From Elusimicrobiaceae bacterium (GTDB lineage Bacteria > Elusimicrobiota > Elusimicrobia > Elusimicrobiales > Elusimicrobiaceae), in NCBI GenBank assembly GCA_024405075.1, contig JAKSPG010000071.1, forward strand, positions 1-6,745: DNA of 6,745 nucleotides, in the 5' to 3' direction. A model generated the notes under the pieces. It did no database searches. It saw nothing but the letters and a program-made list of their open reading frames with translations, and was not told the origin of the DNA. Positions 1 through 5,200 of the stretch are shown here, in pieces; the stretch's first letter is position 1, and each line of letters starts with the position of its first letter. The position numbers and the translations under genes are program-made.

Positions 1-680
1 CAAGAACGACTTCATTGTTACGCGAAACGGTAATCAGCCACACCTGTTCCGTATACGTTAGATTGTCCACTGGTTGATTGTTAAACCGCAATTCGCGCGG
101 CGCAGGCAAAACATGATTCCGATAAAAGTGTAATAACTGTGGAATCACTTTATCCAAATTGACTGCAAACGCCTTATTTTCGGCAGGAACTCCCGGGACC
201 ACACAACTCCCGACGTGCATCCCAACCACATTCCACCTGTTACCCTGCTGCTGCAATACCGGGGAACCGCAATATCCGCTGAACAAAAACGGCGCGGCGG
301 CGTCTTCCCCTGCAAGGAGTTGGCGCTTGAGCCGTGACCCGTATCCTTCTTGGGGAGGCAACTCCCCGGATAAAGGTAAAAAATCGTTTAATTGCGAAAA
401 CCCTGACGTATATCCGAGCGAAAAAACAGGTTTATTGCCATCAGCCCGCCCCAACGTCAGCGGCCGTGCCCCGTGCAATAATGCTTCACGAGGAAGCGGC
501 GCAATGGAAATATCCGGGGCCGTGCCAACCCGCCTGTCCACTGGCCACTATCTTCACGAGATATTCCTGAGGTTCTCCCCGGTCGCTAAATACCACCACC
601 TTACGCTCGGTCCCCGTCATTAAACCAACATGATACGCCATGGCTACAAACAGTTCTCCGTTTTTTTCAAGTAAACTACC
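1..680 (-). pseudogene. Chymotrypsin-fold protease remnant, 5'-truncated and frameshifted, 3' end outside window
   Basis: Two minus-strand frames join into one trypsin-like domain. The first frame (about 680 to 540) reads GSLLEKNGELFVAMAYHVGL, with the likely catalytic His codon at 632-630. The second frame (538 down to position 1) reads DRRVGTAPDISIAPLP, with the catalytic Asp codon at 514-512, and later SGYCGSPV, with the nucleophile position at 271-269. It then runs open to the window edge through NVVGMHVGSCVVPG. His-Asp and Asp-nucleophile spacings of about 39 and 81 residues suit a small chymotrypsin fold. Dropping one G of the GG at 538-539 fuses the frames cleanly into VAS-DRRVG; without that, the second frame is closed upstream by stops at 556-554 and 550-548. 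There is no signal peptide: the first frame meets a stop at about 734-732 and runs through a hairpin. The nucleophile is Cys, not Ser, as in 3C-like cysteine proteases. A sequencing error at the frameshift is possible, but the missing N-terminus argues for real decay. Confidence 0.62.
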
Positions 681-705
681 ACGGGCTCCCGCCCGTGGCT
701 TTTTT
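679..705 (+). terminator. Perfect 8-bp hairpin with T6 tract
   Basis: CCACGGGC (679-686), a TCCC loop and GCCCGTGG (691-698) form a perfect stem, followed by C and six T residues (700-705). In form it is a plus-strand intrinsic terminator, but no plus-strand gene lies upstream. On the minus strand the loop is GGGA (GNRA type) and the hairpin sits exactly where the protease remnant loses its N-terminal homology. It may therefore be a repeat-type palindrome rather than a working terminator. Confidence 0.5.
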
Positions 706-826
706 CGCTTCGCGCGTTTCAAATAGCTTTTTTATTTGGCCTCACCCTCTTCAAAAAAATCTCCGATTTTTGGTGTGGATTTTCCTCTCCTCCATAAGCT
801 TCCGCCTATGGTTTCCCCGGGCAGTA

Positions 827-854
827 TAAAAAAACCGCCAGCGTTTGCTAGCGG
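827..854. repeat. 28-bp exact direct repeat, copy 1
   Basis: Positions 827-854 are identical to 1021-1048: T, seven A residues, then CCGCCAGCGTTTGCTAGCGG. The copies are 194 bp apart, start to start. Copy 2 forms the stem-loop of the tRNA-Asn terminator. Copy 1 is followed by GAATAT instead of a T-run, so it keeps the hairpin but not the right-hand T tract. It looks like a duplicated or degenerated terminator module. Confidence 0.85.
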
Positions 855-1013
855 GAATATCGGACGGACTCGCCTTCCGGTAAAATACCTGACGGTATTT
901 TCCTACAGGCCGGGCTCGCGGTTTTTGCCTTTCGGGCTCACGCCCTCAAACAAAAACATCGCTCCGCCTTTCTCGTCCTAACGCGGGCCAAGCAGTTGGC
1001 CCGCTCTCGGACT

Positions 1014-1064
1014 AGCCATTTAAAAAAACCGCCAGCGTTTGCTAGCGGTTTTTTTTAAATGGCT
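1014..1064 (-). terminator. Bidirectional intrinsic terminator after tRNA-Asn, containing repeat copy 2
   Basis: Left arm 1014-1036 and right arm 1041-1064 pair almost completely around the loop GTTT. AGCCATTT pairs with AAATGGCT, the A7 run pairs with the T8 run, and ACCGCCAGC pairs with GCTAGCGGT with one mismatch. For minus-strand transcription from the tRNA the GC stem is followed by seven U residues (1028-1022); in the plus direction it is followed by eight T residues (1049-1056). Unusually, the outermost pairs take in the CCA end, the discriminator and the first acceptor base of the tRNA. Confidence 0.8.
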
Positions 1065-1134
1065 CCCCGAGTAGGACTCGAACCTACAACCTACCGGTTA
1101 ACAGCCGGTCGCTCCACCATTGAGCTATCGGGGA
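1060..1134 (-). tRNA. tRNA-Asn (anticodon GUU)
   Basis: The complement folds as a standard cloverleaf. Acceptor arms are TCCCCGA (1134-1128) and TCGGGGA (1070-1064). The D-arm begins TAGCTCAATGGTGGAGC, the anticodon loop is CTGTTAA (GUU, Asn), and the T-loop is GTTCGAGTC. The discriminator is G at 1063 and the CCA end is encoded at 1062-1060. The length is 75 nt with CCA. It has its own promoter upstream and a terminator immediately downstream, so it looks like a single-gene transcript. Confidence 0.95.
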
Positions 1135-1160
1135 ATAAATTGTTTTCTTACTACATTATT

Positions 1161-1189
1161 ATTGTACGAAATATATTTTCGTTTGTAAA
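1161..1189 (-). promoter_or_regulatory. Sigma-70-type promoter for tRNA-Asn
   Basis: On the minus strand, TTTACA (1189-1184) and TACAAT (1166-1161) are separated by exactly 17 bp, close to consensus. A start about 7 nt downstream (near 1154) leaves a 5' leader of about 20 nt before the tRNA at 1134. The flanking DNA is AT-rich. Confidence 0.75.
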
Positions 1190-1218
1190 CATTTTCTTAT
1201 AAATCTATTTATATTATT

Positions 1219-1259
1219 GCCGCACCCGGACGGGTAGTTAATCCGGGCGCGGCCTTTTT
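1219..1259 (+). terminator. GC-rich 12-bp hairpin with T5 tract facing the plus strand
   Basis: GCCGCACCCGGA (1219-1230) pairs with TCCGGGCGCGGC (1242-1253) around an 11-nt loop, with one internal mismatch, and is followed by C and T5 (1255-1259). It sits 5 bp beyond the stop of the minus-strand lipoprotein gene, so it probably ends that transcript. However, the T-run is on the plus-strand side, and on the minus strand the stem is followed by AATAATATAAAT. The orientation is therefore ambiguous. Confidence 0.5.
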
Positions 1260-1263
1260 CATC

Positions 1264-1491
1264 TTACCTAAAATGCCCGTGTCCGCCATGGTGCGGTCCC
1301 GCATGAAACGGTCTGTGATGAGGAACCGGGCGAGGCACCGCATGCACATAATGAACATGATGCGGCCGATGATACACCACCTCTCTCACCGGGAACAAAT
1401 ATGCCGTGTGCACCGTACCGTTTGGGGAAACGGTAGCCATACATCCCCCCAGCGTTATACAAGCAAATAGTAATACAAGTATCTTTTTCAT
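1264..1491 (-). CDS. Small histidine-rich lipoprotein, function unknown
   Basis: The 75-residue product begins MKKILVLLFACITLGGC: a lysine-led signal peptide and a lipobox (LGG-C, Cys17). The mature protein should be about 59 residues and lipid-anchored; Met at +2 rather than Asp is compatible with the outer membrane. After a short segment (VSPNGTVHTAYLFPVREVVY) the C-terminal 35 residues carry 12 of the protein's 13 histidines, many as HH, HxH or PHH, which suggests metal binding (Ni, Zn, Cu or Co) or a pH-responsive tail. That function is inference; I do not recognise a named family. The start is set by AGGAGG (1504-1499) seven nt before the ATG and by the clean signal peptide. The gene diverges from ktrB across about 100 bp. 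An overlapping frame has its own ribosome-binding site but looks non-coding. Confidence 0.8.
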   Translation of the reverse strand: MKKILVLLFACITLGGCMATVSPNGTVHTAYLFPVREVVYHRPHHVHYVHAVPRPVPHHRPFHAGPHHGGHGHFR

Positions 1492-1578
1492 AAGAACACC
1501 TCCTACACATATAAAAACCTCCTCCCAAAATTTTTATTGCATCTTTCGAGCAAGCTTATGCAGTCCACAACGATTTTA

Positions 1579-1592
1579 TATAATATAAAGGT
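1579..1592 (+). promoter_or_regulatory. Promoter -10 of ktrB placed for a leaderless transcript
   Basis: A perfect TATAAT (1579-1584) ends 8 nt before the ktrB ATG. With normal -10 to +1 spacing, transcription would begin at, or within a few bases of, the start codon. The intervening ATAAAGGT has no properly spaced Shine-Dalgarno. No convincing -35 is seen at 17 bp upstream. Confidence 0.55.
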
Positions 1593-2972
1593 ATGGCAAT
1601 TAACTGGAAAAATGTACTTATCAAAACGCGCGACTTTTTAAGAGCGACCATGCGCAAATACTCCCTGTTTGTGCTACGGCTGACCCCGCACCAAAACATC
1701 GCCCAGACGGTGCTATCGTACACGTTTATTGGAACGATTCTGCTTTGCCTGCCGTTTATGAACACGGCAGACGTATCGTTTTTGGATAATTTTTTTACTG
1801 CGGCCGCGGCTGTTTCCACTGCTGGGTTGCAAACGGTTAACTTCGCCGACTCATACACTTTTTTGGGCAAACTGGTGGTATTGGTGCTCATCCAAATTGG
1901 CGGATTAGGATACATGACATTTTCTTCGTTTGTTTATTTGTCTTTCTCGCAACACCACCGCTTACGCCACCACCAACAGGAATCGCTATCGGCGGAAGTT
2001 TCCCTTCCTAAAACGCTTAATATCACCTCGTTTTTACACTCGGCTTTTGTCTTTACGGTAATCGCCGAAAGTATCGGTGCGGTATTTTTGTTTAATTATT
2101 TCCGCCAACACGATTTCTCCATCTTAAATGCCGCGTGGTACAGTATTTTTCACAGCGTGTCTGCCTTTTGTACGGCTGGGTTTGCACTGTGGAATAACGG
2201 GCTGGAAAACTTTGTAGACAGTAAAACGATTAACATCGTTATCTCGTGTTTGATGTTGGCCGGCTCTATGGGATTTATCGTCGTAACAGATGTGTTTAAC
2301 TTCATTCGCCGCAAAACGACCTCCATTTCGCTTACCACCAAAATGATTGTGGCCGCCACCATACTCATTTTGGCCTTGGGGACGATAATGCTCTTTATTA
2401 CCTCACCCGGCTTAACCATTTGGGAAGCGTGTTTCCTGTCTATTGCCGCCATGACCACCGCCGGTTATCACACCGTCAATGTGGGGTTGTTATCATCGTG
2501 CTCGTTACTGGTACTGATTATCCTAATGAGCATCGGTGGTGCCCCTTCTGGTACGGCAGGTGGTATGAAAATGACGGCCTTTTTTAGCGTCGTAGCCATT
2601 ATGTACACGCGCCTGCAACTGCACACGCGGGTAAAAGTGCTGGGGCGGCGTATCCCGCTACTGCGGTTGTACGGAGCCACATCCACCTTTCTACTTTATA
2701 CCATGTTCTTACTAACTAGCATCTTCCTGCTAACCTGGACGGAAGATTTGCCCTTTTTAAGTATCGTGTTTGAATCGTCCGCCGCACTGAGCACCAGTGG
2801 GCTTTCCACCGGAATCACGGGTGCGTTGTCGTGGATTGGCAAGCTGATAATCATCGGTACGATGATTATCGGCCGTATCGGGGTACTTACGTTTGGCGTA
2901 GCGCTACTGAGCCACGAAGAAGACGAGCCCGAAACCCCCACCGGGAAACCCGCCGAAGATTTGGCTATTTAA
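1593..2972 (+). CDS. ktrB: KtrB/TrkH-family potassium uptake channel subunit
   Basis: A 459-residue inner-membrane protein with the four-repeat pore of the Trk/Ktr/HKT superfamily. The four selectivity-filter turns are visible, each with its key Gly: VSTAGLQ (Gly78), CTAGFAL (Gly196), TTAGYHT (Gly291) and STSGLST (Gly403). The signature GGAPSGTAGGMKMT lies at residues 315-328, in the segment that forms the gating loop in KtrB, and the C-terminus carries GRIGVLTFG (427-435). An N-terminus of only about 35 residues before the first membrane segment, and the total length, fit KtrB/NtpJ better than the longer TrkH. It should import K+ with a cytosolic RCK partner (KtrA/TrkA), which is not in this window. 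The next gene, rimO, starts 2 nt after the stop, so the two are probably co-transcribed. The charged tail (EEDEPETPTGKPAED) is cytosolic. Choosing ktrB over trkH is the less certain part. Confidence 0.9.
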   Translation: MAINWKNVLIKTRDFLRATMRKYSLFVLRLTPHQNIAQTVLSYTFIGTILLCLPFMNTADVSFLDNFFTAAAAVSTAGLQTVNFADSYTFLGKLVVLVLIQIGGLGYMTFSSFVYLSFSQHHRLRHHQQESLSAEVSLPKTLNITSFLHSAFVFTVIAESIGAVFLFNYFRQHDFSILNAAWYSIFHSVSAFCTAGFALWNNGLENFVDSKTINIVISCLMLAGSMGFIVVTDVFNFIRRKTTSISLTTKMIVAATILILALGTIMLFITSPGLTIWEACFLSIAAMTTAGYHTVNVGLLSSCSLLVLIILMSIGGAPSGTAGGMKMTAFFSVVAIMYTRLQLHTRVKVLGRRIPLLRLYGATSTFLLYTMFLLTSIFLLTWTEDLPFLSIVFESSAALSTSGLSTGITGALSWIGKLIIIGTMIIGRIGVLTFGVALLSHEEDEPETPTGKPAEDLAI

Positions 2973-2974
2973 TT

Positions 2975-4258
2975 ATGAAATTTTATTTAATCAGCTTGGG
3001 CTGCCCTAAAAACTTAACCAACAGCGAGGAGTTTTCCGCCCGGTTGCTGGCGAAAGGCCACCAGCTGGTTTTTACGCCCGATCAAGCCGACGAAATTATT
3101 ATTAACACCTGCGGTTTTATCGCTTCAGCCATCCGGGAAGCCAAAGATGAAATCCGCCGCGCACTGGAACTTAAACAAGCTGGTATTGTTAAAAAAGTGG
3201 CCGTTACCGGCTGCCTGGTGGAACGGTTTAAAGAACAACTCGCGCGCGAATTTCCTCAGATAGATACTCTTTTTTCTATCGCCGCACAGAACGACATTGA
3301 AACCACACTCAACACCCGCGGCGTCATTTTGACCCCACTTCCCACCTCGCTTTATTTACCTAAATATAAGATGAGCTTAACCGCCCCGCACACGGCCTAT
3401 TTAAAAATTGCCGATGGCTGTAACAACCGTTGCGCCTACTGCACAATCCCGTTTATCCGCGGCCGTTACCGCTCCAAACCCATGGAAGATATTTTGCGCG
3501 AAGCGCGGCTGATGAGCCAAAACGGTGTGAAGGAAATTTCGCTTATTGCACAAGATACTACATCGTACGGAATGGATTTGTACGGCAAAGTGCAATTTTT
3601 GCCGCTACTGGAAAAACTGCTAAAAATCCGCGGCCTCAAACGCCTTCGCATCATGTACGCTTACCCGCACCGCATGACGCGCGATATCGCCCGGCTTATG
3701 GCAAGCACAGATAAAATTTTTCACTATGTAGATATCCCCTTGCAGCACATCGCCGACCCCGTTCTTCGCCGCATGAACCGCCATTGCGACGGCACACAAA
3801 TCCGCCGCACGCTGGATATGTTAAAAGAAGAAGTACCGGATATTTCACTACGCACCAACTTTATTGTGGGATTTCCGGGCGAAACTAAAAAAGATTTCAA
3901 CGAGCTTAAAAAATTCGTAAATGAGTACGAATTTGACAATATGGGCGTATTTGAGTATTTCCGCGAAAAAGGTACCGCCGCCTACGAAATGAAACAAATC
4001 CCGGCCGCCCTCAAGCACGAACGCGCCCGCGAGTTGGAAGAAGTACAAAGCCGCGTCATTGACCGGATAAATAAACGTTTAATCGGCACCACGCTGGAAG
4101 CCATTGCCGACGGGCCGGACTTTGGCCGCACCTATAAAGACGCACCGGATATTGACGGCAAAGTAACGTTCACGCACCCGGTGAAAGCAGGGACTATTTT
4201 TAAGGCACGCGTCGTAGCTGCACAAGGATATGAGCGCGAAGTAACGCCTGTAAAATAA
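2975..4258 (+). CDS. rimO: Ribosomal protein uS12 methylthiotransferase RimO
   Basis: A 427-residue radical-SAM methylthiotransferase, close to the usual RimO length. The N-terminal MTTase domain has the three Cys of the auxiliary cluster (Cys10 in SLGCPKN, Cys46 in NTCGF, Cys80 in VTGCL). The radical-SAM core carries CxxxCxxC at Cys149, Cys153 and Cys156 (DGCNNRCAYCTIPFIRG). A TRAM-like RNA or protein-binding domain occupies about 368-427. The SLGCPKN opening and FIRGRYRSKP distinguish RimO from the tRNA enzyme MiaB. RimO adds a methylthio group to a conserved aspartate of ribosomal protein S12 using SAM and a sulfur donor. The start is the ATG 2 nt after the ktrB stop. A longer frame open back to 2831 only overlaps ktrB and precedes the MTTase homology. 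The usual NLVDSE is NLTNSE here, a mild variation. No Shine-Dalgarno is evident, so translation is likely coupled to ktrB. Confidence 0.95.
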   Translation: MKFYLISLGCPKNLTNSEEFSARLLAKGHQLVFTPDQADEIIINTCGFIASAIREAKDEIRRALELKQAGIVKKVAVTGCLVERFKEQLAREFPQIDTLFSIAAQNDIETTLNTRGVILTPLPTSLYLPKYKMSLTAPHTAYLKIADGCNNRCAYCTIPFIRGRYRSKPMEDILREARLMSQNGVKEISLIAQDTTSYGMDLYGKVQFLPLLEKLLKIRGLKRLRIMYAYPHRMTRDIARLMASTDKIFHYVDIPLQHIADPVLRRMNRHCDGTQIRRTLDMLKEEVPDISLRTNFIVGFPGETKKDFNELKKFVNEYEFDNMGVFEYFREKGTAAYEMKQIPAALKHERARELEEVQSRVIDRINKRLIGTTLEAIADGPDFGRTYKDAPDIDGKVTFTHPVKAGTIFKARVVAAQGYEREVTPVK

Positions 4259-4263
4259 ATTTG

Positions 4264-4272
4264 TGGTATAAT
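4264..4272 (+). promoter_or_regulatory. Extended -10 promoter for the pilin leader
   Basis: TGGTATAAT is a perfect extended -10 (TG-n-TATAAT) starting 5 bp after the rimO stop. No good -35 is seen, which is usual for extended -10 promoters. The start would be near 4279, giving a leader of about 260 nt before the pilin gene. Confidence 0.6.
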
Positions 4273-4278
4273 AAAAAA

Positions 4279-4541
4279 ACAAGATGAAGTGCAGGAGAAG
4301 AATACATAAACTAATTTAATTTATCAAAAAAAAAAATTACGAATTATTTTCGGATGTATGGGGAGAGCCCATACATGGAAGAAAGGAAACTTTCTTTTAT
4401 TAGCAGTCCGGGAATAATCGTCTGCTCTCTGCCTACCCGTTTGGGTAGGCAGGCGACGATTATCAAGGTCACTGCTAATGCTTTGGTAACGTCGCTTTTT
4501 TTACGGCCTCTTTACCAAAAGCTCGGGTTTAAGGAGACTGT
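4279..4541 (+). ncRNA. Structured 5' leader of the pilin gene: candidate riboswitch or attenuator, class not recognised
   Basis: From about 4354 the leader is nearly all helix. P1 is ATGTATGGG/CCCATACAT (4354-4362 with 4368-4376, GAGAG loop). P2 is AAGAAAG/CTTTCTT (4379-4385 with 4390-4396, GAAA tetraloop). P3 is a nested hairpin from 4399 to 4479. P3 has an outer stem ATTAGCAGT/ACTGCTAAT, a middle stem ATAATCGTC/GACGATTAT (4414-4422 with 4455-4463) and an apical stem CTGCCTACCC/GGGTAGGCAG (4429-4438 with 4443-4452, GTTT loop). Successive helices are only 2 nt apart. The 3' half of P3 can instead join the terminator stem at 4453-4495, so the two folds exclude each other. I recognise no known riboswitch consensus. 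The upstream part (4279-4350) is AT-rich with an A11 run (4326-4336). The plain alternative is a leader whose hairpins only terminate rimO readthrough. Confidence 0.6.
4453..4502 (+). terminator. Conditional intrinsic terminator within the pilin leader
   Basis: GCGACG (4453-4458), a bulged A, then TTATCAAGGT (4460-4469) pair with GCTTTGGTAACGTCGC (4480-4495) around a 10-nt loop. That makes 16 pairs, three of them G-U, followed directly by T7 (4496-4502). The stem uses bases that otherwise form the right side of the upstream nested hairpin. A competing downstream helix, GCTTTGGTAA (4480-4489) with TTACCAAAAGC (4512-4522), can also disrupt it. It may act as an attenuator for the pilin gene or as the terminator for rimO. 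Confidence 0.7.
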
Positions 4542-5084
4542 ATGAAAGAAGGGTTCACACTCATTGAGTTATTAGTAGTAGTTTTAATTATCGGTATTTT
4601 AGCCGCCGTGGCGTTACCGCAATACCAAAAAGCGGTGGAAAAATCACGCGCCACGCAAGCACTCACGCTACTTAAATCAGTTTACCAGGCGGCTATAGCT
4701 TACCAACTGGCTAACGGGGAGTGGCCCTCCTCCTTTGATGAAATGGCAATAGATATTTCCTGGACGGGAAACACCCCTTGGGACAGCTCACAGGTGACAG
4801 ATACCGTATCCAATGAATATTGGTCTTTACAAATAGTACGAACAGATTATATTTCTGGTTTGTTCATAGGCAGAATTTCCGGTCCATACACAGGTAGCGG
4901 ATTTACTATCTTCAAAGAACATCCTTATGGCAACATACCCAAAGAACAAATCCTATGCGAAGAAAGACACCGCCAAGGCATTGCATTTGAGGGCCAGGCA
5001 GGTAGCTATTGCCGCAAAATTATGAACGGAACAGGTAGCTACGTAGGAGCATCAACCTGGGCCGATGTTTATATCCTCCCCTAA
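4542..5084 (+). CDS. Type IV pilin-like / pseudopilin protein with prepilin leader
   Basis: A 180-residue protein opening MKEG|FTLIELLVVVLIIG. This is a short prepilin leader cut after Gly4 by a PilD-type peptidase, a Phe that is usually N-methylated, and Glu5 of the mature protein, followed by a hydrophobic helix to about residue 26. The helix continues through LPQYQKAVEKSRATQAL into a globular domain of about 130 residues. Cys139 and Cys157 near the end could form the disulfide that defines a pilin D-region. It should be inserted in the inner membrane and assembled into a type IV pilus or type II secretion pseudopilus; which one cannot be told from sequence alone. AAGGAG (4531-4536) lies 5 nt before the ATG. 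No pilus assembly gene is adjacent, so it is a stand-alone pilin locus behind a structured leader. Stand-alone pilin copies of this kind are a feature I associate with Elusimicrobiota. Confidence 0.93.
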   Translation: MKEGFTLIELLVVVLIIGILAAVALPQYQKAVEKSRATQALTLLKSVYQAAIAYQLANGEWPSSFDEMAIDISWTGNTPWDSSQVTDTVSNEYWSLQIVRTDYISGLFIGRISGPYTGSGFTIFKEHPYGNIPKEQILCEERHRQGIAFEGQAGSYCRKIMNGTGSYVGASTWADVYILP

Positions 5085-5090
5085 TCATAT

Positions 5091-5144
5091 CCGCTACTCC
5101 GGCGGGGCTTTTAGCCGGGCCAGCGTGCCGGCTGACACCCGGCT
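5091..5144 (+). terminator. Possible hairpins ending the pilin transcript
   Basis: Just after the pilin stop, CCGC/GCGG (5091-5094 with 5102-5105), or alternatively CCGGC/GCCGG (5099-5103 with 5114-5118), lies by a short T4 run (5109-5112). A stronger stem follows: AGCCGGG (5113-5119) with CCCGGCT (5138-5144), enclosing CAGC/GCTG. It has no T-run. These folds probably reduce readthrough into kdsA, but none is a classic terminator. Confidence 0.35.
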
Positions 5145-5183
5145 GCTTGACTTACATATGCCCTCGGTTACCCCTCAAAAATT

Positions 5184-5200
5184 TGGTATGATGTAGGTAT
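5184..5200 (+). promoter_or_regulatory. Extended -10 promoter of kdsA placed for a leaderless transcript
   Basis: TGGTATGAT (5184-5192) is an extended -10. The hexamer TATGAT ends exactly 8 nt before the kdsA ATG, the same spacing as at ktrB. The gap GTAGGTAT lacks a usefully spaced Shine-Dalgarno. Confidence 0.55.

Larger units (their letters stand above)
661..1013. other. Gene-free hairpin-rich intergenic region
   Basis: I find no credible coding sequence here on either strand. The stretch holds a series of short inverted repeats. They are 679-698 (8-bp arms), 720-738 (CAAATA/TATTTG), 755-771 (AAAAATC/GATTTTT), 835-854 (imperfect), 879-903 (AAAATACC/GGTATTTT plus GG/CC), 934-945 (GGGC/GCCC) and 983-1004 (GCGGGCCAA/TTGGCCCGC, 9 bp perfect with a GCAG loop). 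Read on the minus strand, two of the loops (690-687 GGGA and 941-938 GTGA) are GNRA-type tetraloops, so if the region is transcribed, minus is the likelier direction. A minus-strand 18-codon frame at 959-903 is too short to support as a gene. Confidence 0.55.

Noticed and set aside
159..623. Plus-strand 154-codon open frame
   Set aside because: It is antisense to the protease remnant, whose His/Asp/GYCGSP motifs give the minus strand clear homology. The plus-strand product is Pro/Cys-rich with no recognisable domain.
903..959. Minus-strand 18-codon ORF (starts MFLFEGVSPKGKNREPGL)
   Set aside because: It is very short, lies across hairpins in a repeat-rich region, and has no independent support.
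975..1015. Integron attC-like site suggested by CCTAAC and the GCGGGCCAA/TTGGCCCGC hairpin
   Set aside because: The core does not match GTTRRRY, no paired R/L boxes are visible and no integrase or cassette genes are nearby; it is a simple 9-bp hairpin.
1268..1528. Minus-strand 86-codon frame overlapping the lipoprotein gene
   Set aside because: The product is Cys/Ser/Gly-rich with no signal or domain, while the overlapping frame has a classic lipoprotein signal. Its ribosome-binding site is noted as a finding only.
2831..2974. 48-codon upstream extension of rimO
   Set aside because: It lies wholly within ktrB in another frame, has low-complexity Arg-rich content, and precedes the conserved MKFYLISLGCPKN start.
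4354..4545. 63-codon ORF in the pilin leader whose stop overlaps the pilin ATG
   Set aside because: It has no Shine-Dalgarno before its ATG, its product looks like no protein family, and almost its whole length consists of perfect inverted repeats better explained as RNA structure. Conservation of the amino acid sequence would reopen it.
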